DNA of 30,174 bases from Alphaproteobacteria bacterium (GTDB lineage: Bacteria > Pseudomonadota > Alphaproteobacteria > Puniceispirillales > Puniceispirillaceae). This document shows positions 23,914 through 30,174 of this stretch, one piece after another. The translations under genes were made by a program, and so were the position numbers. The notes below the pieces were generated by a model. It did no database searches. It was given only the letters and a program-made list of their open reading frames with translations, and had not been told where the DNA came from. The stretch's first letter is position 1. The number at the start of each line of letters is the position of its first letter. The stretch spans positions 1 through 30,174 of the forward strand of contig JADHLK010000002.1 in assembly GCA_016780695.1 (NCBI GenBank), read 5' to 3'.

Positions 23914-23962
23914 GATTGAGGGCAGGGTAAAAGCCGATCTCACAGGAGGGGAAGAACAGCCC

Positions 23963-24970
23963 ATGTTTCACGCCTTATTGCTGGAAAAACAAGCCGGTGA
24001 GGAGCATCCGGCAACAGCCAGGATTGCTGAATTGCCAGAGGATTTTTTGCCTACCGAGGGCCGCGTTCTGCTGCGCCCGCTTTATTCCAATGTTAATTAC
24101 AAGGATGGGCTGATTCTGGCAGGAAATAGTCGTTTGGTTCCGCAATATCCGCTGATTCCGGGCATTGATTTTGCTGGCGAGGTAATTGATGGCGGTGGCA
24201 GTGATTTCAAGCCCGGTGAGCAGGTGATACTGACCGGCTGGCGGGTCGGCGAGATCTGGCCGGGCGGCTATGCCAGCATGGCCCGCATAAAGCCGGAATG
24301 GTTGGTAAGACTGCCCCGCAACATGCAGCTGCGTCAGGCGATGATTTTGGGCACTGCCGGGCTGACCGCCATGCTGTCTATCGCTGCTCTGGAGGGGCGC
24401 GGCTTGCGGCCAGATGGCGGGCCGGTTCTAGTGACCGGCGCGGCAGGTGGGGTGGGGGCGCTGTCCGTGTTGCTGCTGGCGCAGCTGGGCTATCAGGTGA
24501 CGGCGGTGACCGGACGGCTGGAACAGGCGGCTTGGCTGCAACAGCTGGGGGCACAAGACATTATCGCCAGAGAAGAGATTAATGAGGTGATCGCCCGTCC
24601 GCTGGAATCAGAAAGATGGGCCGGCTGTATCGATGTGGTGGGCGGGGCGATGCTGGCCCGTATTCTGGGGCAGATGGCCTATGGCGGCAGCGTGGCGGCG
24701 GTGGGGCTGACCGGCGGGGCCGATTTGCCGACCCGGATGATGCCATTTCTGTTGCGCGGTGTTGCTCTGCTCGGCATTGATTCGGTCATGCAGCCGCTGG
24801 CTATCAGGCAACAGGCCTGGGACAGGCTGGCCGCGCTCACGCCCTTTGAAATGCTGGAGAGATTGACTGAGGAAATCGGGCCAGCTGAGTTACCCGCCTG
24901 TGGTGAGGCTATACGGGCCGGACAGGTGCGCGGCAAAAAGCTGGTCAGGCTGGATAGCTGGCCCGGATAA
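23963..24970 (+). CDS. acuI: Acrylyl-CoA reductase (NADPH), AcuI/YhdH family
   Basis: A 335-residue zinc-free medium-chain oxidoreductase. The family signature LYSNVNYKDGLILAGN is at 40-55, PLIPGIDFAGEV at 63-74, the nucleotide-binding VTGAAGGVGALSVLLLAQLGY at 157-177 and the NADPH-contacting AVTGR at 181-185. AcuI reduces acrylyl-CoA to propionyl-CoA, detoxifying the acrylate released when DMSP is cleaved. Family membership is clear from sequence; the substrate call rests on its position directly before dddP. I chose ATG 23963 with AGGAGG upstream, because an earlier in-frame start at 23900 would begin before the -10 box. It is 96 bp from dddP in the same direction and probably co-transcribed. 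Confidence 0.92.
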   Translation: MFHALLLEKQAGEEHPATARIAELPEDFLPTEGRVLLRPLYSNVNYKDGLILAGNSRLVPQYPLIPGIDFAGEVIDGGGSDFKPGEQVILTGWRVGEIWPGGYASMARIKPEWLVRLPRNMQLRQAMILGTAGLTAMLSIAALEGRGLRPDGGPVLVTGAAGGVGALSVLLLAQLGYQVTAVTGRLEQAAWLQQLGAQDIIAREEINEVIARPLESERWAGCIDVVGGAMLARILGQMAYGGSVAAVGLTGGADLPTRMMPFLLRGVALLGIDSVMQPLAIRQQAWDRLAALTPFEMLERLTEEIGPAELPACGEAIRAGQVRGKKLVRLDSWPG

Positions 24971-25036
24971 ATGCCCAAATTAAATGGCTGAGATAACTGG
25001 ACGATTTGCGACACACCGGTCGGCCCGTGGATAGAA

Positions 25037-25055
25037 GGCGGGCTGGAAAGCCGCC
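25037..25055 (+). promoter_or_regulatory. Small hairpin in the acuI-dddP intercistronic gap
   Basis: GGCGG and CCGCC flank a nine-base centre that can extend the pairing by CT/AG with one bulged G. The stem ends seven bases before the GAGG next to the dddP start. It could affect mRNA processing or dddP translation. The remaining 96-bp gap shows no clear promoter. Confidence 0.3.
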
Positions 25056-25066
25056 AGATTTGAGGC

Positions 25067-26425
25067 ATGACATCTCTGCCAGCCTATGAAATCGGCGCTG
25101 TTCAACATGGCTCCAACCGCAAGATTGACCCGTCCAAAAGGCCAGCCGGGCCGCTGCGCGCGGATGGCACGCCTGATGATAATGACCGGGTGGAGATAGG
25201 GCCAACCGCTCTGGCTTTTTCCGAATGGGAGGCCGCCGGGCTGACCCTGCCTGATTTGCCGTCCCTGCGCGTCTATCGGCTGGCACGGCTGCAAGAACAG
25301 ATAAAGGCGCATGATTGTGCCGGGCTGCTGCTGTTTGATCCGCTTAATATCCGCTACGCGACAGACAGCACCAATATGCAGCTCTGGATAGCCCATAATG
25401 CCGCGCGGGCCTGTTTTGTGCCGCCGGAAGGCAAGGTGATTTTGTGGGATTTCCATAATTGTGAGCATCTCTCGGCGCATCTGCCGCTGGTTGGTGAGGT
25501 GCGGGGCGGGGCCTCTTTTTTCTATTTTGAAACCGGCGACAGAACCGCAGCGGCGGCCAGCGCCTTCGCTGATCAGATAGATGATCTGCTGCGCCAGCAG
25601 GACCGAACCAACCGGCGACTGGCGGTAGATAAGATAGAAACTGCCGGCTATGCCGCCTTGCAGGAACGCGGGCATCAGATACTGGATGGCCAGCGCTTGA
25701 CGGAGCTGGCCCGCTCGGTAAAAAACACCAATGAGCTGAACGCCATGCGTTGTGCGATTTTTGCGTGTGAGAGGGCGATGGATGAAATGCGTGCCGCGAT
25801 GCGCCCCGGCCTCTCGGAAAATGAGGTTTGGGCAGCCCTGCATGCCGGCAATATCAAGCGCGGCGGTGAATGGATAGAGACCCGTATTCTGTCATCTGGC
25901 CCGCGCACCAACCCCTGGTTTCAGGAATCCGGCCCGCGCATCATGCAGGCTGGCGATATGCTGGCCTTTGATACCGATATGGTTTCCAGCTGGGGCTATT
26001 GCTGTGATATTTCGCGCAGCTGGATTGTCGGCGAGAAACCGCCTACTACGCGACAAAAAGAGCTCTATCAAATTGCCTATGAACATATAGTGGAAAATAC
26101 CGCCATTTTGCGCCCCGGCCTCAGCTTTGATGAGATAACCCGAAAGGCGCACCGGCTACCGGAGCCGTTCCGCGCCCAGCGCTATGGCGTGCTGGCCCAT
26201 GGTGTCGGGCTGTGTGATGAATACCCGTCCATCCGCTATCCCGAAGATCTGGAACAGCACGGCTACCCGGGGCAGCTGGAGGTCGGCATGACCTTGTGCG
26301 TTGAGGTCTATATCGGGGCGGTGGGCGATAGGGAAGGGGTCAAGCTGGAGGAACAGCTGGTGCTGACCGAGAAGGGGGCTGAGCGGCTCTCCAGCTATCC
26401 CTATGAAGCAGATTTACTGTCCTGA
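25067..26425 (+). CDS. dddP: DMSP lyase DddP (M24 peptidase-fold)
   Basis: A 452-residue protein of the creatinase/M24 fold. It should cleave dimethylsulfoniopropionate to dimethyl sulfide and acrylate in the cytoplasm. Family hallmarks are RKIDPS near residue 19, NDRVEIGPTALAF at 39-51, NIRYATDSTNMQLW at 94-107, NIKRGGEWIETR at 262-273 and HGVGLCDEYP at 378-387. Metal ligands D302, D304, D314, H378, E413 and E428 and the catalytic D384 are all present. Their spacing equals that of the crystallised Ruegeria enzyme as I recall it (D295, D297, D307, H371, E406, E421, D377). This separates it from ordinary Xaa-Pro peptidases. The ATG is next to GAGG with almost no spacer, so the exact start is less certain. 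Its 3' end overlaps hpt by 25 bp. Confidence 0.94.
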   Translation: MTSLPAYEIGAVQHGSNRKIDPSKRPAGPLRADGTPDDNDRVEIGPTALAFSEWEAAGLTLPDLPSLRVYRLARLQEQIKAHDCAGLLLFDPLNIRYATDSTNMQLWIAHNAARACFVPPEGKVILWDFHNCEHLSAHLPLVGEVRGGASFFYFETGDRTAAAASAFADQIDDLLRQQDRTNRRLAVDKIETAGYAALQERGHQILDGQRLTELARSVKNTNELNAMRCAIFACERAMDEMRAAMRPGLSENEVWAALHAGNIKRGGEWIETRILSSGPRTNPWFQESGPRIMQAGDMLAFDTDMVSSWGYCCDISRSWIVGEKPPTTRQKELYQIAYEHIVENTAILRPGLSFDEITRKAHRLPEPFRAQRYGVLAHGVGLCDEYPSIRYPEDLEQHGYPGQLEVGMTLCVEVYIGAVGDREGVKLEEQLVLTEKGAERLSSYPYEADLLS

Positions 26426-26964
26426 TTTTGCACGACATAGGCAATATGCGGCAGGTTGCGACCCTGCTGGGCATAATCAATGCCATAGCCAATGACAAAT
26501 TCATCCGGAATATCAAAGCCGATCCAATCCACATCCACCTCTATCTCGCGGCGGGTCGGCTTGTTCAGCAAGGTGCAGATGGACAGGCTCTGCGGCTCTC
26601 TGGTTTTCAGAATCTCCACCACCTGGGCGAGCGTGTGGCCGGTATCAATAATATCCTCAACCACCAGCACATCGCGGTCTTTGATATCGGTGCTGAGATC
26701 CTGCAAAATCTGCACCTGGCCCGATGAGCGCATCCCCCGCCCATAGCTCGAGACAGTCATGAAATCCACCTCAATCGGCAGATGGATGGCACGCACCAGA
26801 TCGGATATGAAAATAAACGAACCCCGCAACAGCCCTATCACGACCAGCTGTCTGGTATCAGTATAGCGTTTGGAAATCTGGTGGGCCAGCGCGTGCACAC
26901 GGGCGGCAATTTCTGCCTCGGTAATCAGAATTTCGATCGCTTCGCCGGTTACCAGCACGGACAT
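26401..26964 (-). CDS. hpt: Hypoxanthine phosphoribosyltransferase
   Basis: A 187-residue cytosolic enzyme that salvages hypoxanthine (and usually guanine) to the nucleotide with PRPP. The PRPP-binding motif VLVVEDIIDTGHTL is at residues 99-112. The family elements VVIGLLRGSFIFISDLVR, VDFMTVSSYG, and the C-terminal DFxV-type GFDIPDEFVIGYGIDYAQQGRNLPHI are all present. The start has GGAG nine bases upstream. The gene runs against dddP and their coding ends overlap by 25 bp. It is unrelated to DMSP metabolism, so it marks the edge of that module. Confidence 0.95.
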   Translation of the reverse strand: MSVLVTGEAIEILITEAEIAARVHALAHQISKRYTDTRQLVVIGLLRGSFIFISDLVRAIHLPIEVDFMTVSSYGRGMRSSGQVQILQDLSTDIKDRDVLVVEDIIDTGHTLAQVVEILKTREPQSLSICTLLNKPTRREIEVDVDWIGFDIPDEFVIGYGIDYAQQGRNLPHIAYVVQNQDSKSAS

Positions 26965-27019
26965 ACTGCGTGTCTCCTCACCCTTGGGCTTTGCCGCTTG
27001 CCAAACCCGCCATCACACC

Positions 27020-27046
27020 CTAGCCTGCCCGCAGGAAACTGGCTAG
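27020..27046. promoter_or_regulatory. Nested inverted repeat in the hpt/dehydrogenase spacer
   Basis: CTAGCC (27020-27025) and GGCTAG (27041-27046) form a perfect six-base dyad. A second dyad, CCTGC-CC-GCAGG (27024-27035), overlaps its left arm. The spacer is 123 bp and must serve both divergent genes. It may be an operator; no regulator is adjacent. Confidence 0.28.
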
Positions 27047-27087
27047 ATTATTTCTGGGTAAAACGCTTTTTTTGAGGGAATTTGGTT

Positions 27088-27957
27088 ATGGCAAAAATGG
27101 CATTTCTGGGCCTTGGTGTCATGGGCCGGCCGATGGCGGGCCATCTGGTCAGCGCCGGGCATGAGGTGGTTGTCTATAATCGCACCGCCGCCCGGGCAGA
27201 AGCCTTTGCCAGCACGCAAGGCACAAAATTGGCCAGCAGCCCTGCAGAAGCGGTGAAGGGGGCTGAGATTGTCTGTGCCTGCGTGGGGGAGGATGCGGAT
27301 ATTGCCGCTGTCGCCAGCGGCCCGGACGGGGCCTTTTCCGGCATGGAAAAAGGCGCGCTGTTTATCGATCACACTACTGCTTCAGCAGATATTGCCCGCC
27401 AGCTGGCAGCTCAGGCAGAGGCTGCCGGGCTGGCATTTTTGGATGCGCCTGTCTCTGGTGGCCAGGCCGGGGCAGAAAACGGCCAGCTGACCATTATGTG
27501 CGGCGGCACTGAGGCGGCTTTTGAGGCTGCCCAGCCAGCGCTGGCCTGCTATGGGGCGCGTATTGTCCATATGGGAACCGCCGGGGCCGGCCAGCTGACC
27601 AAGATGGTCAATCAGATTTGCATTGCCGGGCTGCTTCAGGGTCTGGCAGAAGGGCTGCATTTTGGCCAGCAGGCCGGGCTGGATATGGAGCGCGTCCTGT
27701 CAGTCATCTCAGGCGGGGCGGCCCAGTCTTGGCAGATGGAGAATCGCGGCAAGACCATGGTGGCGGACCAATTTGATTTTGGCTTTGCGCTGGATTGGAT
27801 GCGCAAGGATTTGCGTATCTGTCTGGCTGAGGCAGACCACAATGGCTCTGAATTGCCGGTGACCGCGCTGGTTGCCCAATTCTATGCCGCCTTGTCTAAT
27901 CGCGGTATGGGGCGGCTGGATACCTCAGCGCTGATTAAACTATTGCAAAAAGGCTGA
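27088..27957 (+). CDS. Beta-hydroxyacid dehydrogenase (HIBADH family), NADP-type
   Basis: A 289-residue protein with the nucleotide motif FLGLGVMGRPMAGH (about 6-19), substrate motif DAPVSGGQAGAENGQLTIM and catalytic lysine in GQLTKMVNQICIAGLLQGLAEG. The second strand ends VVYNRTAARAE; an Arg at that place usually marks NADP preference. It resembles tartronate-semialdehyde/succinic-semialdehyde reductases and 3-hydroxyacid dehydrogenases more than the longer homologue at 20597. Start ATG 27088 has GAGGG nine bases upstream; a TTG at 27082 is less likely. It is followed six bases later by a TauE/SafE permease gene, so the two form an operon. The substrate is unknown; a C3 hydroxyacid would be one option next to DMSP genes. 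Confidence 0.9.
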   Translation: MAKMAFLGLGVMGRPMAGHLVSAGHEVVVYNRTAARAEAFASTQGTKLASSPAEAVKGAEIVCACVGEDADIAAVASGPDGAFSGMEKGALFIDHTTASADIARQLAAQAEAAGLAFLDAPVSGGQAGAENGQLTIMCGGTEAAFEAAQPALACYGARIVHMGTAGAGQLTKMVNQICIAGLLQGLAEGLHFGQQAGLDMERVLSVISGGAAQSWQMENRGKTMVADQFDFGFALDWMRKDLRICLAEADHNGSELPVTALVAQFYAALSNRGMGRLDTSALIKLLQKG

Positions 27958-27963
27958 CAGATC

Positions 27964-28797
27964 ATGACCGAAATGATCCTGACCATGGCGATCCCGCTCT
28001 TGCTGACTGGCATTCTTTCCGGCTTTCTGGCCGGGCTGCTGGGGGTTGGCGGCGGTGTGGTGATTGTGCCTATCCTGTCCTATTATCTGGAGGCGACCGG
28101 GCTGAATACCAGCTTTGCCATGCATATTGCGATCGCGACCTCGCTGGCGATTATTGTGCCGACCTCGATTCTGTCGGCGCGCACCCATATCAAGCTGGGC
28201 AATGTAGATATGGCCGTTATCCGCAGCCTGGGGCTGATGATTTTTATTGGCGCGCTGGGCGGCGGGCTGCTGGCCCAGCAGCTGGACAATGCCGGGCTGA
28301 AAACTGTCTTTGGCCTGTTGCTGGCCGGTATCGCGCTGCTCTTTCTGATCAGGGTGGTGGTGCTGCAAGAGGGCTTGCCGGGTCAGCCAATACGCGCCGT
28401 GATCGGTTGGCTGATAGGGCTGGTTTCCGCGCTGGTCGGGATTGGCGGCGGCTCCTTGTCGGTGCCGACCCTGACGGCTTTTGGCTGGCCAATTCACCGG
28501 GCTGTCGGCAGTGCGGCTTTGCTGGGGCTGATTATTTCGGTGCCCGGTATGCTCAGCTTTATTACTGTTGGATGGGGGATGGAGGGACGGCCTGACTGGT
28601 CGCTTGGTTATGTCTGGCTACCGGCCGCCCTGTTGATTTCAGCGACTGCTTTTTTCATGGCCCCGATAGGCGCGCGCACCGCCAGCAAGCTGGACAAGAC
28701 CCGCCTGCGCCGTATTTTCGGCCTGTTTCTGGCAGTGGTCAGCCTGCGCCTTATCTGGTCGGGCCTGTCAGCGGGTGCATTCGGGCTGGGGTTTTAG
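27964..28797 (+). CDS. Sulfite exporter TauE/SafE family permease
   Basis: A 277-residue inner-membrane protein with about eight hydrophobic helices in two repeat halves. Each half has the family's glycine-rich motif: GFLAGLLGVGGGVVIVPIL near residue 19 and VSALVGIGGGSLSVPTLTAFG near residue 155. Members move small anions such as sulfite, sulfoacetate or other organic acids. It is coupled to the dehydrogenase before it, which suggests the permease handles that enzyme's substrate or product. The gene ends six bases from the stop of the convergent carbonic anhydrase gene. Confidence 0.9.
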   Translation: MTEMILTMAIPLLLTGILSGFLAGLLGVGGGVVIVPILSYYLEATGLNTSFAMHIAIATSLAIIVPTSILSARTHIKLGNVDMAVIRSLGLMIFIGALGGGLLAQQLDNAGLKTVFGLLLAGIALLFLIRVVVLQEGLPGQPIRAVIGWLIGLVSALVGIGGGSLSVPTLTAFGWPIHRAVGSAALLGLIISVPGMLSFITVGWGMEGRPDWSLGYVWLPAALLISATAFFMAPIGARTASKLDKTRLRRIFGLFLAVVSLRLIWSGLSAGAFGLGF

Positions 28798-28803
28798 CGG
28801 TTT

Positions 28804-29379
28804 TTACGGCAGCGGCTTTAGCGTAAAACCATAAGGCCCACCCGCCTCACCCAGCCGGGCCGCGCGGCCAAATTCAATATAGCTGGCAGCAGATTGCTGT
28901 ATCATCTGTTTTTCCGAATCGCGCAGATCACGCATCTTGCGGCCCGGATTGCCGGCCCACAGCTCGCCTGATTTGACCAGCTTGCCTGGGGCTATCAGCG
29001 CCCCGGCGGCAACCATCGCGCCGGATTCAACCCGCGCCCCATCCATCACAATCGCTCCCATACCGACAAAGCTATCATCTTCCAGCGTGCAGGCATGGAT
29101 AATCGCCGAATGACCTATGGTCACCCGTTCCCCTATCAAGGTTGGATGCTGATAGGAATCAATATGCACAACGCTGTTATCCTGAATATTGCTGCCCGCC
29201 CCGACAGTAATATAATTGGCATCGCCGCGCAGCGTCACATGATGCCAGACAGACACATCTGCCGCTATCCGCACCGCCCCCATCAGCACAGCTGAGCTGG
29301 CGATATAGGCGGTCTCGTCAATTTCCGGAGTGAGGCCGAGATAGGGCTCAATCTGGGGGCCGGAATCAGGCTTGTGCAT
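28804..29379 (-). CDS. Gamma-class carbonic anhydrase-like hexapeptide-repeat protein
   Basis: A 191-residue left-handed beta-helix protein. Typical elements are VWHHVTLRGDANYITVGAGSNIQDNSVVHID, IGERVTIGHSAIIHACTLEDDSFVGMGAIVMDGA and the C-terminal PGKLVKSGELWAGNPGRKMRDL. The three zinc ligands are H72, H90 and H95. The family includes carbonic anhydrases and related proteins (PaaY/YrdA group) that may lack activity; the full ligand set leaves activity possible. I chose ATG 29379 with GGAG six bases upstream. A much longer open frame reaching 30018 is antisense to sodB and is not real. It is divergent from sodB across 135 bp. Confidence 0.9.
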   Translation of the reverse strand: MHKPDSGPQIEPYLGLTPEIDETAYIASSAVLMGAVRIAADVSVWHHVTLRGDANYITVGAGSNIQDNSVVHIDSYQHPTLIGERVTIGHSAIIHACTLEDDSFVGMGAIVMDGARVESGAMVAAGALIAPGKLVKSGELWAGNPGRKMRDLRDSEKQMIQQSAASYIEFGRAARLGEAGGPYGFTLKPLP

Positions 29380-29514
29380 CAGAGGCTCCGAAAAAAAGAG
29401 TTTGCGTCCTGACTTGATATACAGCAAAACTGTCACCAGTTCAAAAACAGTGACCGGATGGGCAAACCAACCAACTTTGCCGCCGGTCCAAAGACACAGA
29501 AACGGAGCAGGATA

Positions 29515-30114
29515 ATGGCATTTGAACTTCCCGACCTTCCTTATGATTATGACGCGCTGGCCGCCGGCAATATGAGCCGCGAGACGCTGGAGTTTCACCA
29601 TGATTTGCATCACAAGGCCTATGTTGATAACGGCAACAAGCTGATTGCCGGGACCGAATGGGAGAACAAATCGCTGGAAGAAATTATCAAGGGCACTTTC
29701 GAAGATGGCGCGGTCGCCCAGAACGGTATTTTCAACAATGCCTCCCAGCATTGGAACCATATCCAGTTTTGGGAGATGATGGGCCCCAGCGGGCGCAGCA
29801 TGCCGTCTGAGCTGGAAAGCGGGCTGGTTGAATTTTTCGGCTCTGTCGATGGGTTCAAGGAAGCCTTTGTCAATGCCGGTATTGGCCAGTTCGGGTCTGG
29901 CTGGGTCTGGCTGATCAAGGATTTTGACGGCAGCTTGCGTATTACCAAGACGGAAAACGGCGTTAATCCTGTCTGTTATGATCAGACAGCGCTGCTTGGC
30001 TGTGATGTGTGGGAGCATTCCTACTATATTGATTTCCGCAACAAGCGGCCTGCCTATCTGACCAATTTCCTCGAAAATCTGGTGAATTGGGAAAATGTCG
30101 CCTCGCGCCTCTAG
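29515..30114 (+). CDS. sodB: Superoxide dismutase [Fe]
   Basis: A 199-residue cytosolic enzyme that dismutates superoxide. Metal ligands are H28 (LEFHHDLHHKAYV), H79 (FNNASQHWNH), D164 and H168 (DVWEHSYYIDF). The Gln at 78, before the second ligand, is the FeSOD outer-sphere glutamine, whereas MnSODs usually have Gly there. GSGWVWLI at 127-134 is also typical. The ATG has GGAGCAGGATA upstream. It is followed by a strong terminator 18 bases after the stop, so it is probably transcribed alone. Confidence 0.96.
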   Translation: MAFELPDLPYDYDALAAGNMSRETLEFHHDLHHKAYVDNGNKLIAGTEWENKSLEEIIKGTFEDGAVAQNGIFNNASQHWNHIQFWEMMGPSGRSMPSELESGLVEFFGSVDGFKEAFVNAGIGQFGSGWVWLIKDFDGSLRITKTENGVNPVCYDQTALLGCDVWEHSYYIDFRNKRPAYLTNFLENLVNWENVASRL

Positions 30115-30132
30115 CTCGCGCTGAGAGATAAT

Positions 30133-30166
30133 AAAAACCCTGCCTGTTTCCGGCAGGGTTTTTTTT
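30133..30166 (+). terminator. Intrinsic terminator of sodB
   Basis: CCCTGCC (30138-30144) pairs with GGCAGGG (30152-30158) around a seven-base loop. The stem extends through A5/T5 and is followed by a run of eight T residues. The A run on the other strand means it could also stop transcription from the right. Confidence 0.95.
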
Positions 30167-30174
30167 GCCTTGAT

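Noticed and set aside
25067..26425. Ordinary Xaa-Pro aminopeptidase
   Set aside because: It shares the M24 fold, but the N-terminal blocks and the exact spacing of six ligands plus the catalytic Asp follow DddP, and acuI is adjacent.
29402..29460. Operator made of AAAACTGTCACC / AAAACAGTGACC 18 bp apart before sodB
   Set aside because: Similarity is partial and no known regulator site (Fur, SoxR, Fnr) matches; the chance level is too high to list it as a feature.
29380..30018. Upstream extension of the gamma-carbonic anhydrase frame to about 404 residues
   Set aside because: The added part is antisense to sodB and shows no family similarity; a start with GGAG six bases upstream lies at 29379.

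Overview
The window looks like a chromosomal segment of a marine alphaproteobacterium. Three things point there: the tsaD/hemC divergent junction with gpsA and an EVE-domain gene on one side; the hemC-hemD-Mic60-hemY order on the other; and a DMSP lyase of the DddP type next to an AcuI-type acrylyl-CoA reductase. A SAR116-like or roseobacter-like organism fits, but I cannot place it further from sequence alone. Genes are densely packed with many 1-25 nt overlaps. I see no rRNA, tRNA, integrase, transposase, phage gene or CRISPR array.

Layout. 80-2470 (+): membrane-anchored cytochrome c, inositol-monophosphatase/HisN-type phosphatase and a D-2-hydroxyacid dehydrogenase. 2467-5203 (-): MATE exporter followed by an M17 leucyl aminopeptidase. 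5432-8376 (+): a lipid/envelope glycosylation cluster (ArnT-like GT-C enzyme, DPM1-like GT2 enzyme, LAB_N membrane protein). 8383-10943 (-): tsaD, gpsA, EVE protein. 10988-15007 (+): hemC, hemD, an alphaproteobacterial Mic60 homologue and hemY. 15107-20406 (-): complete branched-chain amino acid ABC importer in the order livG-livF-livH-livM-livJ. 20597-23129: a beta-hydroxyacid dehydrogenase, a secreted TPR protein and a pirin. 23269-23820 (+): two small exported proteins of unknown function, the second only 53 codons. 23963-26425 (+): acuI and dddP, the DMSP cleavage module. 26401-30114: hypoxanthine phosphoribosyltransferase, a second beta-hydroxyacid dehydrogenase with a TauE/SafE permease, gamma-carbonic anhydrase and iron superoxide dismutase.

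How the genes work together. DddP should split DMSP into dimethyl sulfide and acrylate, and AcuI should reduce acrylyl-CoA to propionyl-CoA. DddP keeps all six metal ligands and the catalytic aspartate expected for the family. Upstream of acuI lies a near-perfect 12/13-nt inverted repeat followed by an extended -10 box, a candidate control region. The hem genes supply porphyrin synthesis, coupled to a membrane-shaping Mic60 homologue as in other Alphaproteobacteria.

The most unusual structural feature is a set of three separate 15-bp tandem repeats: inside the hydroxyacid dehydrogenase gene, in the spacer before the ArnT-like gene, and inside the Mic60 gene. All keep the reading frame where they are coding and share a CTGG core. 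Two further short tandem duplications of 16-18 bp lie elsewhere in the window.
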